Made by a program: the position numbers and the translations under genes. A model generated the notes under the pieces. It had not been told where the DNA came from. It saw nothing but the letters and a program-made list of their open reading frames with translations, and made no database searches. Below, one piece after another: positions 51,375-59,144 of a DNA stretch of 64,000 nucleotides (its first letter is position 1; every line of letters starts with the position of its first letter). The stretch is from Nocardia alba NBRC 108234. GTDB lineage: Bacteria; Actinomycetota; Actinomycetes; Mycobacteriales; Mycobacteriaceae. The stretch covers positions 124,001 to 188,000 of the forward strand of contig NZ_BDAX01000023.1 in assembly GCF_001612665.1 (NCBI RefSeq), given 5' to 3'.

Positions 51375-52339
51375 CGACGGTCTCCGGCCGCGAGATCCTC
51401 GCTCACCCCGACGGCCGCGTAACGCAGGTACACCAGTCGTGCCGTCTCGTGGCGGGAGCGGCGGATGCCGTCCAGGATCAGGCCCGCGGTCCACGCGAGG
51501 CTGCCCAGCAGCAACAGCGTGAAAGCCAGGAACAGCGTCGGGAACCGCGCCACCTGATGGGTGTTGTAGAAGTCGATCACGATCGGCACGGTCAAGATGA
51601 TCGACACCAGCCAGGCCACGGTGCCGAACAGGCCGTAGAACGCGACAGGGCGTTCGTGGCGCGCGAGGCCGAGGATCAGCGCGAGGATCTTGGTGCCGTC
51701 GCGGTAGGTGCGCAGCTTGGACTCGCTACCGGCGGGGCGGTCACGGAAACCGACCGTGACCGCGGTCCGCGGCACCCGCAGGTGCAGCGAATGCACGGTC
51801 AGCTCGGTCTCGATCTCGAATTCGCGCGACACGGCGGGGAAGCTCTTCACGAACCGGCGCGAGAACACCCGGAAACCGCTCAGCATGTCCTCGACGTTCT
51901 CGCCGAACACCTTGCCGACCACGCCGTTGAGCACCTTGTTGCCGGTCTCGTGACCGCTGCGGTAGGCGCTGGCGTCGGCGTCGTCCTGCTTGCGCACGCC
52001 GAGAATATGGTCGTAGGGGCCCTCGAGCAGAGTCTTGATCATCAGCGGCGCGGCCGACGCCTCATAGGTGTCGTCACCGTCGATCATCAGATACACGTCG
52101 GCGTCGATATCGGCGAAGGCACGGCGCACCACATTGCCCTTGCCCTTGGTGTTCTCGAAACGCACGATCGCCCCGGCCGCACGGGCGCATTCGGCGGTGC
52201 GGTCGGTGCTCAGATTGTCGTAGACATAGACGACGATCCCCGGCACAGCGGCCTTGAGGTCGGTGACGACCTTGGCGACCGCGGCCTCTTCATTGTGGCA
52301 GGGCACCACGGCGGCAATACGAAGCTCGGTGGAGTCCAC
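51371..52339 (-). CDS. GT2-family polyprenyl-phosphate glycosyltransferase with two C-terminal membrane helices
   Basis: A 322-residue GT-A fold enzyme. The N-terminal strand and motif are AAVVPCHNEEAAVAKVV, the substrate-binding Asp lies in VYVYDNLSTDRTAECA, and the DxD-like motif is LMIDGDDTYEA. The middle has DMLSGFRVFSRRFVKSFP, as in DPM1/GtrB-type dolichyl or undecaprenyl phosphate sugar transferases. Two hydrophobic helices close the protein (YGLFGTVAWLVSIILTVPIVI and FPTLFLAFTLLLLGSLAWTAG). The GTG at 52339 is preferred. Coupled to a DUF2142 protein and divergent from a GtrA gene, giving a three-part Gtr-like set. Confidence 0.88.
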   Translation of the reverse strand: MDSTELRIAAVVPCHNEEAAVAKVVTDLKAAVPGIVVYVYDNLSTDRTAECARAAGAIVRFENTKGKGNVVRRAFADIDADVYLMIDGDDTYEASAAPLMIKTLLEGPYDHILGVRKQDDADASAYRSGHETGNKVLNGVVGKVFGENVEDMLSGFRVFSRRFVKSFPAVSREFEIETELTVHSLHLRVPRTAVTVGFRDRPAGSESKLRTYRDGTKILALILGLARHERPVAFYGLFGTVAWLVSIILTVPIVIDFYNTHQVARFPTLFLAFTLLLLGSLAWTAGLILDGIRRSRHETARLVYLRYAAVGVSEDLAAGDRR

Positions 52340-52404
52340 CCGGTCAATCCTCGAAGTTAGGCAGCAGTGGGACACCGGGAGGCTACAGGATTATCGGCGG
52401 CGCG

Positions 52405-52506
52405 GGCGCCGCGTGTTCGCGGCCCCGAGGGGCCGCCGGTTAGCCGCCGTTGCTTGCTCCTTCGTCGCGTACGCAACGGCGGCTAACCGGCGACCCGGCC
52501 GCGAAC
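52405..52506. repeat. Small dispersed element, copy A (terminal inverted repeats, internal 19-bp hairpin)
   Basis: The outer arms GTTCGCGGCC (52415-52424) and GGCCGCGAAC (52497-52506) span exactly 92 bases. Inside, a perfect 19-bp inverted repeat (52435-52453 with 52473-52491) encloses a 19-base loop that contains CTCCTTCGTCGC. The 30 bases at 52405-52434 match 61020-61049 in 28 positions. It lies in the 390-base gap (52340-52729) between the GT2 and GtrA genes. No ORF. Confidence 0.85.
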
Positions 52507-52738
52507 CGGCCACTGCGTGGCCGCCCCTCCCTAAGGGTCGGGGGTGGGGGCTGGCTGTTCTTGTGGCGTGCGGGGTAGTGGCTGACCGGGGAACCGGCCG
52601 TTGCGTGGCCGCCCTTTTCCTATGGTCGGGGGGCGTTGTGGCGTGCGCGTCGCTGTCTGACCGGCTGATCGGCCGCTGTGTGGTTGCCCTCCCTTGGGGG
52701 CTCGGGTGGGGGTTGGTTACCGTCGTGGCGTGTCGCTA
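52504..52738 (+). repeat. Three degenerate tandem copies, the last running into the gtrA start
   Basis: Units start with AACCGGCC-like sequence at 52504, 52592 and 52667 and share blocks TGCGTGGCCGCCC, GGTCGGGGG and GTGGCGTG. Unit lengths are about 88, 75 and 72 bases. The third unit contains the GTGGCGTG that supplies the GTG start of the downstream GtrA gene, so the upstream copies look like decayed duplicates of that gene's 5' end and leader. Confidence 0.65.
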
Positions 52739-53254
52739 CCCGTTGAACCGCCTGCTGCTTCTTTTGTGTCGAAGGTGGTGGCGGGGTTGCGGCAGGGGGC
52801 GGCATTCCTTGTTGTGGGGGCGATCGGGTTTCTCGTCGACGCGGGGACCTACAACCTGTTGGTGTTCTGGGGCGGGGGATTGTCCCTGTCCGAAGGTGTG
52901 CTCTATCACTCTCCGTTGGTCGCCAAGATCATCGCGATCGTGGTGGCGACGGTGGTCACCTACTTCGGGAACAAGTGGTGGACCTACTCGCATCGCGAGT
53001 CGGGCAGCCCGGCTCGGGAATATCTGCTTTACGCGATCGTCAATGTGGTAGCGATCCTCCTGCAACTCGGCTGCCTCGGCTTTTCCCGTTATGTGCTCGA
53101 CCTGTCGTCGCCGCTGGCGGACAACATTTCCGCCACCATCATCGGGCAGACCATGGCGGTCGTATTCCGCTATTGGGCCTACGGGAAATTCGTTTTCACC
53201 GGCCCATCGGCAAGCGCTGAGCAACACGCGCGGGGTGCGGCTACACCTCACTGA
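52730..53254 (+). CDS. GtrA-family membrane protein, second copy
   Basis: A 174-residue protein with four hydrophobic segments (GAAFLVVGAIGFLVDAGTYNLLVF, LVAKIIAIVVATVVTYFGNKWWTY, YLLYAIVNVVAILLQLGCLGF, ISATIIGQTMAVVFRYWAYG). It is the GtrA fold of proposed flippases or accessory factors for polyprenyl-phosphate sugars. Its sequence differs clearly from the GtrA beside dprE1. The start is set at GTG 52730 because it falls at the end of the leader repeat; a GTG at 52694 is also in frame. Divergent from a GT2/DUF2142 pair, and 113 bases upstream of glfT2 on the same strand. Confidence 0.85.
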   Translation: MSLPVEPPAASFVSKVVAGLRQGAAFLVVGAIGFLVDAGTYNLLVFWGGGLSLSEGVLYHSPLVAKIIAIVVATVVTYFGNKWWTYSHRESGSPAREYLLYAIVNVVAILLQLGCLGFSRYVLDLSSPLADNISATIIGQTMAVVFRYWAYGKFVFTGPSASAEQHARGAATPH

Positions 53255-53366
53255 CGAAGCGCGGGCAGCGCGCGATTGATATCCTCGCCCCGCCCGCCGC
53301 GACGCCAAAACTTTTACGCGACTCCCCTGCGTCGGCGCAGTCGATACCGAGAATTTCGAGGACTTC

Positions 53367-55265
53367 ATGGAGCAGTCGGCTACCAAAGCCGTGACCGAAT
53401 CGAACGATCGGCGCGAGGCCGCGCCCGCATCGCTGCGGGGTGAACACTCAGCGCCCGAGCGGCTCGTACTGGCTCGGGGCATCTTCACCGGGCCGTCGGC
53501 GCGGGTGAGCGACGACCTCTACGCCGTCGTGAAGGGCGGTGCCGCGGTCCGCGAACGCCACTCGCTGCACCTGCCGAAGGGCGCGACCGCGCACACCAAC
53601 ACCTACTTCGGCCGGTTCGCCGCCAGCTACTGGCAGCGCTGGACCACCGTCACCGAGGTGTCGGTGGGTGCGCAGCTCGTGGTCGGCGGCAAGGCGAACG
53701 TGCGTCTGGTCGCCTCCGATATCGCCGGGCACCGCCGGATCATCGCCTCGCTGGTGGCGACCAGCAGCGGCAACGTCTCGCTGACGGCGCCGCTGGACCA
53801 GTACGTCGACGGTGGCGCGTTGTGGCTCGAGTTCGACGCCGTCGGGGGCGAACTCGAGATCACCGAACTCGCCTGGACCGCGCAGGCCCCCGAGCAGGTG
53901 CGCCCGGTCGCCATCGCGATCTGCACCTTCAACCGGGCCGAGGACTGCGCGCACACCGTCGCGGCGCTGGCCTCGGACGCGGTGGTGCTTGCCGCGATCG
54001 ACGCGGTGTACGTCGTCGACCAGGGCACCGACCTGGTCGAGGATCGGCCGCTGTTCCAGCAGGTCCGGCCCGAATTCGGCGACAAGCTGCGCTACATCCG
54101 CCAGCCCAACCTCGGCGGCGCAGGCGGCTTCACCCGCGGGCTCTACGAAGTCTCCGCTGCCAACGAGCACGCCGACGTCATCCTGATGGACGACGACATC
54201 CTCTGCGAGCCCGAGACCGTGCTGCGCCTGCAGGCGTTCGCCAATCTCACCGTCGAACCGACCCTGGTCGGTGCGCAGATGCTGTTCCTGCTCAACCCCG
54301 ACTACCTCAATGTCGGCGCGGAGGAGGTGCACCTGCACGAGCTCAAGCACGGCCAGAAGGTGCCCAAGGCGCTGCGCAACACCTCCATGCTCAAGAAGAA
54401 CCAGGAGCGGCGGGTCGACGCGGGCTACAACGCCTGGTGGACCTGCCTGATCCCGGCCGAGGTGGTGGCGAAGATCGGGCTGCCGGTGCCGATCTTCTTC
54501 CAGTGGGACGACGTCGAGTACGGCATTCGCGCGCGCGAGCACGGTTTCGTCACCGTCACCCTGCCCAACGCCGCCGTCTGGCACGCCGACTTCTACTGGA
54601 AGGACTACGACGACTGGGCGCGGTACTTCTCCACCCGTAACTCGCTCATCGTCGGCGCCCTGCACACCGATCTCGACGGCAAGGCGATCACGCGCGAGTT
54701 CTTCCGCTACATCGCCGAGCACCTGGTCGGCATGCAGTACGGGCTGGTGCACACCACCCTGCAGGGCATCGAGGACTTCCTGAAGGGCCCGAAGGCGTTG
54801 CGCGACGGCGGTATCGACGCGCTCGCCGCCGCCCGCAGCACCCGCAACGACTACCCCGAAACCATCAAGCACCCCGCGGCCACCCCGCCGGTGAACTCCG
54901 CCGACATCTCCGTGCGCCGGGCCGGCGGCGAACCGAGCCGCACCACCCTGGTGCTGATCAAGCGCGCCATCACGCAGTGGACCGGCCGCACGCAGCCCGG
55001 TCTGATCGGGGTCACTCGTGAGGACGCGCACTGGTGGCACATCGGCCTGTTCGAGCACGTGGTCGTCACCGATGCCTCGCAGTCGGGCGTGCGGGTGCGT
55101 CGTCGGGACAAGGCTCGCGCACGCGCGCTGCTCATTCGCGCCTACCGCACCCTGCGCAAGCTCCGCAAGGAACTTCCGGCGTTGCAGGCCGAATACCGCA
55201 GGGCGGTACCGGAACTCACGAGTCGGGAGAACTGGGCGCGGCTGTACGGCATCGACCCGAGCTGA
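53367..55265 (+). CDS. glfT2: Galactofuranosyltransferase GlfT2 (Rv3808c-like)
   Basis: A 632-residue bifunctional GT2 polymerase that builds the galactan chain by alternating beta-1,5 and beta-1,6 Galf transfer from UDP-Galf. The N-terminal beta-sandwich domain (about 30-170) is followed by the GT-A domain with AICTFNRAEDC, RQPNLGGAGGFTRG, the metal-binding Asp275-Asp277 in MDDDI, FQWDDVEYG and His406 in WHADFYWKDYDD; the C-terminal helical domain completes the fold. The ATG follows GAGGA. In mycobacteria glfT2 sits directly before the PAP2-ubiA genes; here it is more than 50 kb from them. A GNAT gene follows after 3 bases. Confidence 0.97.
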   Translation: MEQSATKAVTESNDRREAAPASLRGEHSAPERLVLARGIFTGPSARVSDDLYAVVKGGAAVRERHSLHLPKGATAHTNTYFGRFAASYWQRWTTVTEVSVGAQLVVGGKANVRLVASDIAGHRRIIASLVATSSGNVSLTAPLDQYVDGGALWLEFDAVGGELEITELAWTAQAPEQVRPVAIAICTFNRAEDCAHTVAALASDAVVLAAIDAVYVVDQGTDLVEDRPLFQQVRPEFGDKLRYIRQPNLGGAGGFTRGLYEVSAANEHADVILMDDDILCEPETVLRLQAFANLTVEPTLVGAQMLFLLNPDYLNVGAEEVHLHELKHGQKVPKALRNTSMLKKNQERRVDAGYNAWWTCLIPAEVVAKIGLPVPIFFQWDDVEYGIRAREHGFVTVTLPNAAVWHADFYWKDYDDWARYFSTRNSLIVGALHTDLDGKAITREFFRYIAEHLVGMQYGLVHTTLQGIEDFLKGPKALRDGGIDALAAARSTRNDYPETIKHPAATPPVNSADISVRRAGGEPSRTTLVLIKRAITQWTGRTQPGLIGVTREDAHWWHIGLFEHVVVTDASQSGVRVRRRDKARARALLIRAYRTLRKLRKELPALQAEYRRAVPELTSRENWARLYGIDPS

Positions 55266-55268
55266 CCG

Positions 55269-56171
55269 GTGACCCGTTTCGTTCGGCCCGCCTCCGCGTC
55301 CGACGCGGAGGCGGCCGCCGCGCTGCTGGCCGAGTTGCACGCGCATTTCGAGGTGCACCGCCCGGCCGACATCGCGCGGCGTGCGCGGCGGGTGACCGAG
55401 CAGACCTGGGAACCGGTGCTGCTGATCGTCGAGGACGAAACACCGCTCGGCTTCGCGACCTATGATCTGTCCCGGCCGAGCAAGTGGGGGACAGGCTATG
55501 TACGGATCTCGGAGTTCCTGATCACGGAGTCGGCACGCGGTACCGGTGCGGGCGCGGCCCTGCTCCGCGCCATCCAGGACATCGCGAGCGCCGCCGAGGT
55601 AGCGGTGAGCGAACCGAACCAGGCCGACCCGGATGTGTTCACGACCGTGGAGCGCTACATCGGTTCCCATGTCATCAACTTCGCCTACGAGCGAGCCGAG
55701 GCCGGGCACTGGTCCGCGCTGCGCGCCGAAGCCGCGAAGAAGGGCTGGCCGGAACCGCGACTCAACGACCTGTGGCACACCGAACTCCACGACGATCCCG
55801 AGCCCGGCCACCTCTACGCCGAGGGTGAGGTGCCGTTCATCCTGCTGCCCGACGGTCGCGTGGTCACCGCGCGATTCCGGACGATCTACGTCAAGGAATA
55901 CCTCGGCCACGGTCCGGAGAACCGCTGGACTCTCGCCCTGTCCGGTCACGAGCTGCGCACGGTAGGCGGACTGGAGATCGACCACAGCTGGTCACGAGCG
56001 GAGAACCGTCCCGCGTTGGCGGTGCCACTGGACGACGGCCGACTCATGGTGAACTATGCCTACTACGCCAGCAATCATTTCGGCTCCGACCGAGGCACCA
56101 TCGACTACTTGATCGATCTGTCAGCGGCCACCGCGTCACAACGCGCCCACGTCATCTTCGAAGAGGACTAG
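55269..56171 (+). CDS. GNAT acetyltransferase fused to an unknown C-terminal domain
   Basis: A 300-residue two-part protein. Residues 1-115 form a GNAT fold: the FVRPASASDAEAAAALLAELH start, LGFATYDLS, and acetyl-CoA-binding ISEFLITESARGTGAGAALL (R/Q-x-x-G-x-G/A). Residues about 120-300 form a second region I do not recognise, rich in Trp, His and Tyr, with repeated Tyr/Asn blocks (LMVNYAYYASNHFGSDRGTIDYLID). The C-terminal half could be substrate-binding. The GTG start lies 3 bases after the glfT2 stop, so the two are cotranscribed and the protein may modify a galactan precursor or GlfT2 itself; that is inference. Confidence 0.82.
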   Translation: MTRFVRPASASDAEAAAALLAELHAHFEVHRPADIARRARRVTEQTWEPVLLIVEDETPLGFATYDLSRPSKWGTGYVRISEFLITESARGTGAGAALLRAIQDIASAAEVAVSEPNQADPDVFTTVERYIGSHVINFAYERAEAGHWSALRAEAAKKGWPEPRLNDLWHTELHDDPEPGHLYAEGEVPFILLPDGRVVTARFRTIYVKEYLGHGPENRWTLALSGHELRTVGGLEIDHSWSRAENRPALAVPLDDGRLMVNYAYYASNHFGSDRGTIDYLIDLSAATASQRAHVIFEED

Positions 56172-56233
56172 CGAGGATCATCAGGCACTGACGCTCTTGC
56201 CCGCGTGAGTGCCTGATGATCAACTGCCCTGGT

Positions 56234-57265
56234 TCAGCGGCGGCCCCGTTCGCGGTAGCTCTTACGCTGCTGTTTGTTGATGTCGCGCCAGACCCGTTCG
56301 CGTTCGGCGGCCAGCCGCTTGTCGGTGCGCGACGCCATCCACTCGTTCTCCCTGGCGAGTTTGCGATAGCTGGTCAGCCTGCGTTCGGTGATGGTGCCGT
56401 CGGCGAGACCGGCCTGGACCGCGCAGCCGGGTTCGGTCTCGTGGACGCAGTCGGTGAAACGGCAATCAGCAGCCAGGGATTCGATGTCGCTGAACGTCTT
56501 GCCGATGCCGTCGGCGGCGTCGTAGAGGCCGATGCCGCGCAGGCCGGGAGTGTCGATGAGCGTGCCGCCGCCGGGTAGCGGTCGCAGCTCACGATGCACT
56601 GTGGTGTGACGGCCCTTGCCGTCCACCGCGCGAACCGCGTTGGTGGCGAACACTTCCGCGCCGAGCAGTGCGTTGGCGAGAGTGGACTTGCCCGCACCGG
56701 ACGGTCCGATCAGGGCGACGGTGCCGCTGAGTACCGCGGTGAGCACGTCGAGACCGACAGCGGCGGCGGCGCTCACCGCCACCACGGTGGCGCCGGGCGC
56801 GATCGCGCGCACCTCGTCGAGCGGAAGATATTCCGCCGCATCGGCTTTGGTGAGCACGACCACCGGCTGGGCATTGCTCTCCCAGGCCAGCGCGAGCATC
56901 CGCTCGATCCGCCCCAGATCCACATCGCCATCGGCGGCAGAGCAGATCAGCACGGTGTCCACATTGGTGGCCAGCACCTGGGCTACCGAGCGTCCCGATA
57001 CCGACGATCGCATGATCGCCGAGCGCCGTGGGAGCAGCTGTCGCACAGTGCGTTCGGCATCGAGTCCGACCCAGTCGCCGGTGCACAGTCCGGTGATGTC
57101 GCGCGGGCAGGCGGCCCGCGCCGGGCCGTGCGGGGTCACCACATCGCATTCGCTGCGGTCCATCCGCACAATACGAGCCGGAACGAGATCGTCGACCAGC
57201 GGCAGATATTCAGTAGCTACGGCTTCGGTCCAGCCGTAAGGGACGAGCAGGTCGTAGTCGACCAT
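56234..57265 (-). CDS. rsgA: Ribosome small-subunit-dependent GTPase A (RsgA/YjeQ)
   Basis: A 343-residue circularly permuted GTPase that checks late assembly of the 30S subunit. An OB-fold N-terminus (ARIVRMDRSECDVVTPHGPARAACP) is followed by G4 (VVLTKAD), G1 (GPSGAGKST) and G3 (DTPGLRG) in the permuted order. The C-terminal zinc finger is CRFTDCVHETEPGC. The basic C-terminus (RKSYRERGRR) suits rRNA binding. The ATG at 57265 is used. Just upstream is a short ORF with a very strong RBS and a hairpin, which may regulate it. Confidence 0.95.
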   Translation of the reverse strand: MVDYDLLVPYGWTEAVATEYLPLVDDLVPARIVRMDRSECDVVTPHGPARAACPRDITGLCTGDWVGLDAERTVRQLLPRRSAIMRSSVSGRSVAQVLATNVDTVLICSAADGDVDLGRIERMLALAWESNAQPVVVLTKADAAEYLPLDEVRAIAPGATVVAVSAAAAVGLDVLTAVLSGTVALIGPSGAGKSTLANALLGAEVFATNAVRAVDGKGRHTTVHRELRPLPGGGTLIDTPGLRGIGLYDAADGIGKTFSDIESLAADCRFTDCVHETEPGCAVQAGLADGTITERRLTSYRKLARENEWMASRTDKRLAAERERVWRDINKQQRKSYRERGRR

Positions 57266-57291
57266 GATGGGGGAATCCTTCGTCGGGTGCC

Positions 57292-57310
57292 GAACCCGAT
57301 CGACGGGTTC
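57292..57310 (-). promoter_or_regulatory. Hairpin between the leader ORF and rsgA
   Basis: GAACCCG (57292-57298) pairs with CGGGTTC (57304-57310) around a 5-base loop. The right arm overlaps the stop codon of the leader ORF, so a ribosome ending there would melt it. It lies about 27 bases before the rsgA ATG. Confidence 0.55.
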
Positions 57311-57401
57311 AGCGAGTAGAGGTGTTGTCCGGAGCGGCCTGGGCGGGCGCACAATCGCGCCGCCCGACCACGGCAATCCACACGTGGGTACTCACGGACA
57401 T
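57309..57401 (-). CDS. Candidate 30-residue leader peptide upstream of rsgA
   Basis: A short frame read from sequence: ATG at 57401, TGA at 57309, 30 residues starting MSVSTHVWIAVVG and containing RRDC near the middle. The RBS is exceptional, GGAGAGGAGGTGG directly before the ATG, better than that of rsgA itself. It ends 43 bases before the rsgA start and its stop overlaps a hairpin. This is the layout of a translated leader that controls the next gene. It has no membrane segment. Not recognised as a known leader family. Confidence 0.55.
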   Translation of the reverse strand: MSVSTHVWIAVVGRRDCAPAQAAPDNTSTR

Positions 57402-57463
57402 CCACCTCCTCTCCAACGTTCGAACACCACTGTGCCCGACCACGCAGGCACCCGGCAACTCAT

Positions 57464-58009
57464 TTACGGCACGAAGACTTCGGTCGACTGGGGGATGTTG
57501 GGCTTGTCGGTGCGGACCGTGACCTGGATACGACCGGGGCCGGTGTTCGCGATCACGTCCTGGACCGGGTAGGTGCTGGTGCTGGTGGCCGGGATGAAGC
57601 GGGTCACCGAGCCGGTGGCGCCGCTGTCGAGGTTGCGCCAGTCGACGACGACGTTCACATCGCATGCCAGCACGGTGGGCGCCCAGTTGCCGAGCGGGGA
57701 GAAACCCTGCGAGACGCGCAGGGCGATGCTGTGGGTGGCGCCGGGCGCCACGCTGGGAGAATTGAGCGGTCCGTCGAACGCGGTGCCCGCCACGTTCAGG
57801 AGGCCGACGCAGACGCCGTTGCCCAAGGTCGCCACCGGCGCGGTCTTGACTTCGTTCATCACGCAGGAGCGCGGGCCGACATTGGACCAGCCGAGCTGGC
57901 ACTGGTCGTCCGCCTGGGCGGTGCCGGGTGCGGCGAGACAGAGCGCGGCGCCGACGAGCGCGGTCGCCGCGGCGGAGGCGAAACTCTTTGCGAAGGTCAC
58001 GTTTCGCAT
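57464..58009 (-). CDS. Secreted protein of unknown function, 181 residues
   Basis: An exported protein with a clear signal peptide (MRNVTFAKSFASAAATALVGAALCLAAPGTAQA, cleavage near residue 33). The mature part has four cysteines (DQCQLG, RSCVMN, GVCVGL, LACDVN), probably two disulfides, and an all-beta look with regular alternation (HSIALRVSQGFSPLGNWAPTVLACDVNVVVDWRN). No family recognised; similar small secreted beta-proteins are common in Nocardia. The ATG start follows a purine-poor leader. It lies on the same strand between GlfT1 and rsgA, with gaps on both sides, and may be its own transcript. Confidence 0.8.
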   Translation of the reverse strand: MRNVTFAKSFASAAATALVGAALCLAAPGTAQADDQCQLGWSNVGPRSCVMNEVKTAPVATLGNGVCVGLLNVAGTAFDGPLNSPSVAPGATHSIALRVSQGFSPLGNWAPTVLACDVNVVVDWRNLDSGATGSVTRFIPATSTSTYPVQDVIANTGPGRIQVTVRTDKPNIPQSTEVFVP

Positions 58010-58064
58010 CGTAGGACTGAACGGCCGATTGCTGCCAGAGGGAACTACCCCCTACTTTCGGGGG

Positions 58065-59144
58065 CTAGTCGGGCTTGCCGAAGTGTTCGTTGCGGCCCAG
58101 TGAGCGCAGCCGGAACCATTCCTTGAGGCCCGCCGGGTCGCGCCGGGTCACCAGGAAGAACCAGGAGAAGCGAATCCACTCCTGCGGCAACAGCTTCCGC
58201 ATTCCCGGCTGCGACATCAGGTAGCCGCGATTGCGGTAGGTGAAGTAGCGCTTCACCGGGTCGTCCGGGTACTGGGTGTGCATCCGCCCGCCCAGGATCG
58301 GCTTGAATTCCTCGGCGCCGTTGGGGTGCAGGTAGGCGGTCTGCAGGCAGGTGCCGAACGGCAGCCCGGAGCGAACCAGGCGGCGATGCACCTCCACCTC
58401 GTCGCCGCGCACGAACAGCCGCAGGTCGGGCACGCCGATCAGGTCGACGGCCTTCGCCGAGATCAGCGCGCCGTTGAACAACGACGCGATGCCGGGCAGG
58501 AAGTCCTCGTCGCCGAGCTCCGAACGCAGCCGACGCCACACCACTCCGCGACGCAGCGGGAACGCGAGGCGATCCGGTTCGTCGATATCGCAGACCACCG
58601 GCGACACCTCCACCAGGTTGTGCCTGCGCGCGCAATCGATCAGGGTCGCGAGTACTTCGGGCCCGTCGGGGCGGCCGTCGTCATCGGCCAGCCACACCCA
58701 ATCCGCGCCCTGGGTGAGCGCGTGCAGCATGCCGAGCGCGAAACCGCCTGCGCCGCCGAGGTTGTGGCGTGAACCCAGGTACGTGGCCTCGATCGGCTGC
58801 TGCGCGACCAGCTCGGCCACGGCGTCTTCGTTGGCGTTGTCGACGACGATCAGATGGTCGACCGGACGGGTCTGCGAGGCGAGCACTTTCAACGACTCGG
58901 CGAGCAGTTCGCGACGCTTGTGCGTGACGACCACCGCGATGATGCGGGCGGTCGGGCCGGTCTCGGTCGTGATGTCGGCGGGTTCGGCACCGGGGGGCAG
59001 TTCCGCGTCGTCGGGCAGCACGATCGGTTCGGCGGGCAGCACGGCGGCGGGCTCCACGGGTGCCGGGGTCGCCTCTAGTCGGTCGGTCATGCTGAACCCA
59101 CCCGGCACGGCGGCCGGGGCAGCCTCGTCACGTTGACCGCTCAT
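58065..59144 (-). CDS. glfT1: Galactofuranosyltransferase GlfT1 (Rv3782-like)
   Basis: A 359-residue GT2 enzyme that starts galactan by adding the first Galf residues to the Rha-GlcNAc linker lipid. GT-A motifs are IAVVVTHKRRELLAESLKVL, DHLIVVDNAN, SRHNLGGAGGFALGM and the metal-binding WLADDDGRPDG; later HPNGAEEFKP and the YFTYRNRGYL block match the family. A 60-residue acidic/Pro-Ala N-terminus precedes the catalytic domain; an ATG at 59090 is an alternative start. The ATG at 59144 overlaps the wzt stop by 4 bases, so GlfT1, Wzt and Wzm are translated as one unit, as in mycobacteria. Confidence 0.95.
   Translation of the reverse strand: MSGQRDEAAPAAVPGGFSMTDRLEATPAPVEPAAVLPAEPIVLPDDAELPPGAEPADITTETGPTARIIAVVVTHKRRELLAESLKVLASQTRPVDHLIVVDNANEDAVAELVAQQPIEATYLGSRHNLGGAGGFALGMLHALTQGADWVWLADDDGRPDGPEVLATLIDCARRHNLVEVSPVVCDIDEPDRLAFPLRRGVVWRRLRSELGDEDFLPGIASLFNGALISAKAVDLIGVPDLRLFVRGDEVEVHRRLVRSGLPFGTCLQTAYLHPNGAEEFKPILGGRMHTQYPDDPVKRYFTYRNRGYLMSQPGMRKLLPQEWIRFSWFFLVTRRDPAGLKEWFRLRSLGRNEHFGKPD

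Noticed and set aside
53448..55985. 845-codon open frame antisense to glfT2 and the GNAT gene
   Set aside because: It mirrors third-position GC bias of the plus-strand genes; its protein is Arg/His/Val-rich low complexity without any domain.
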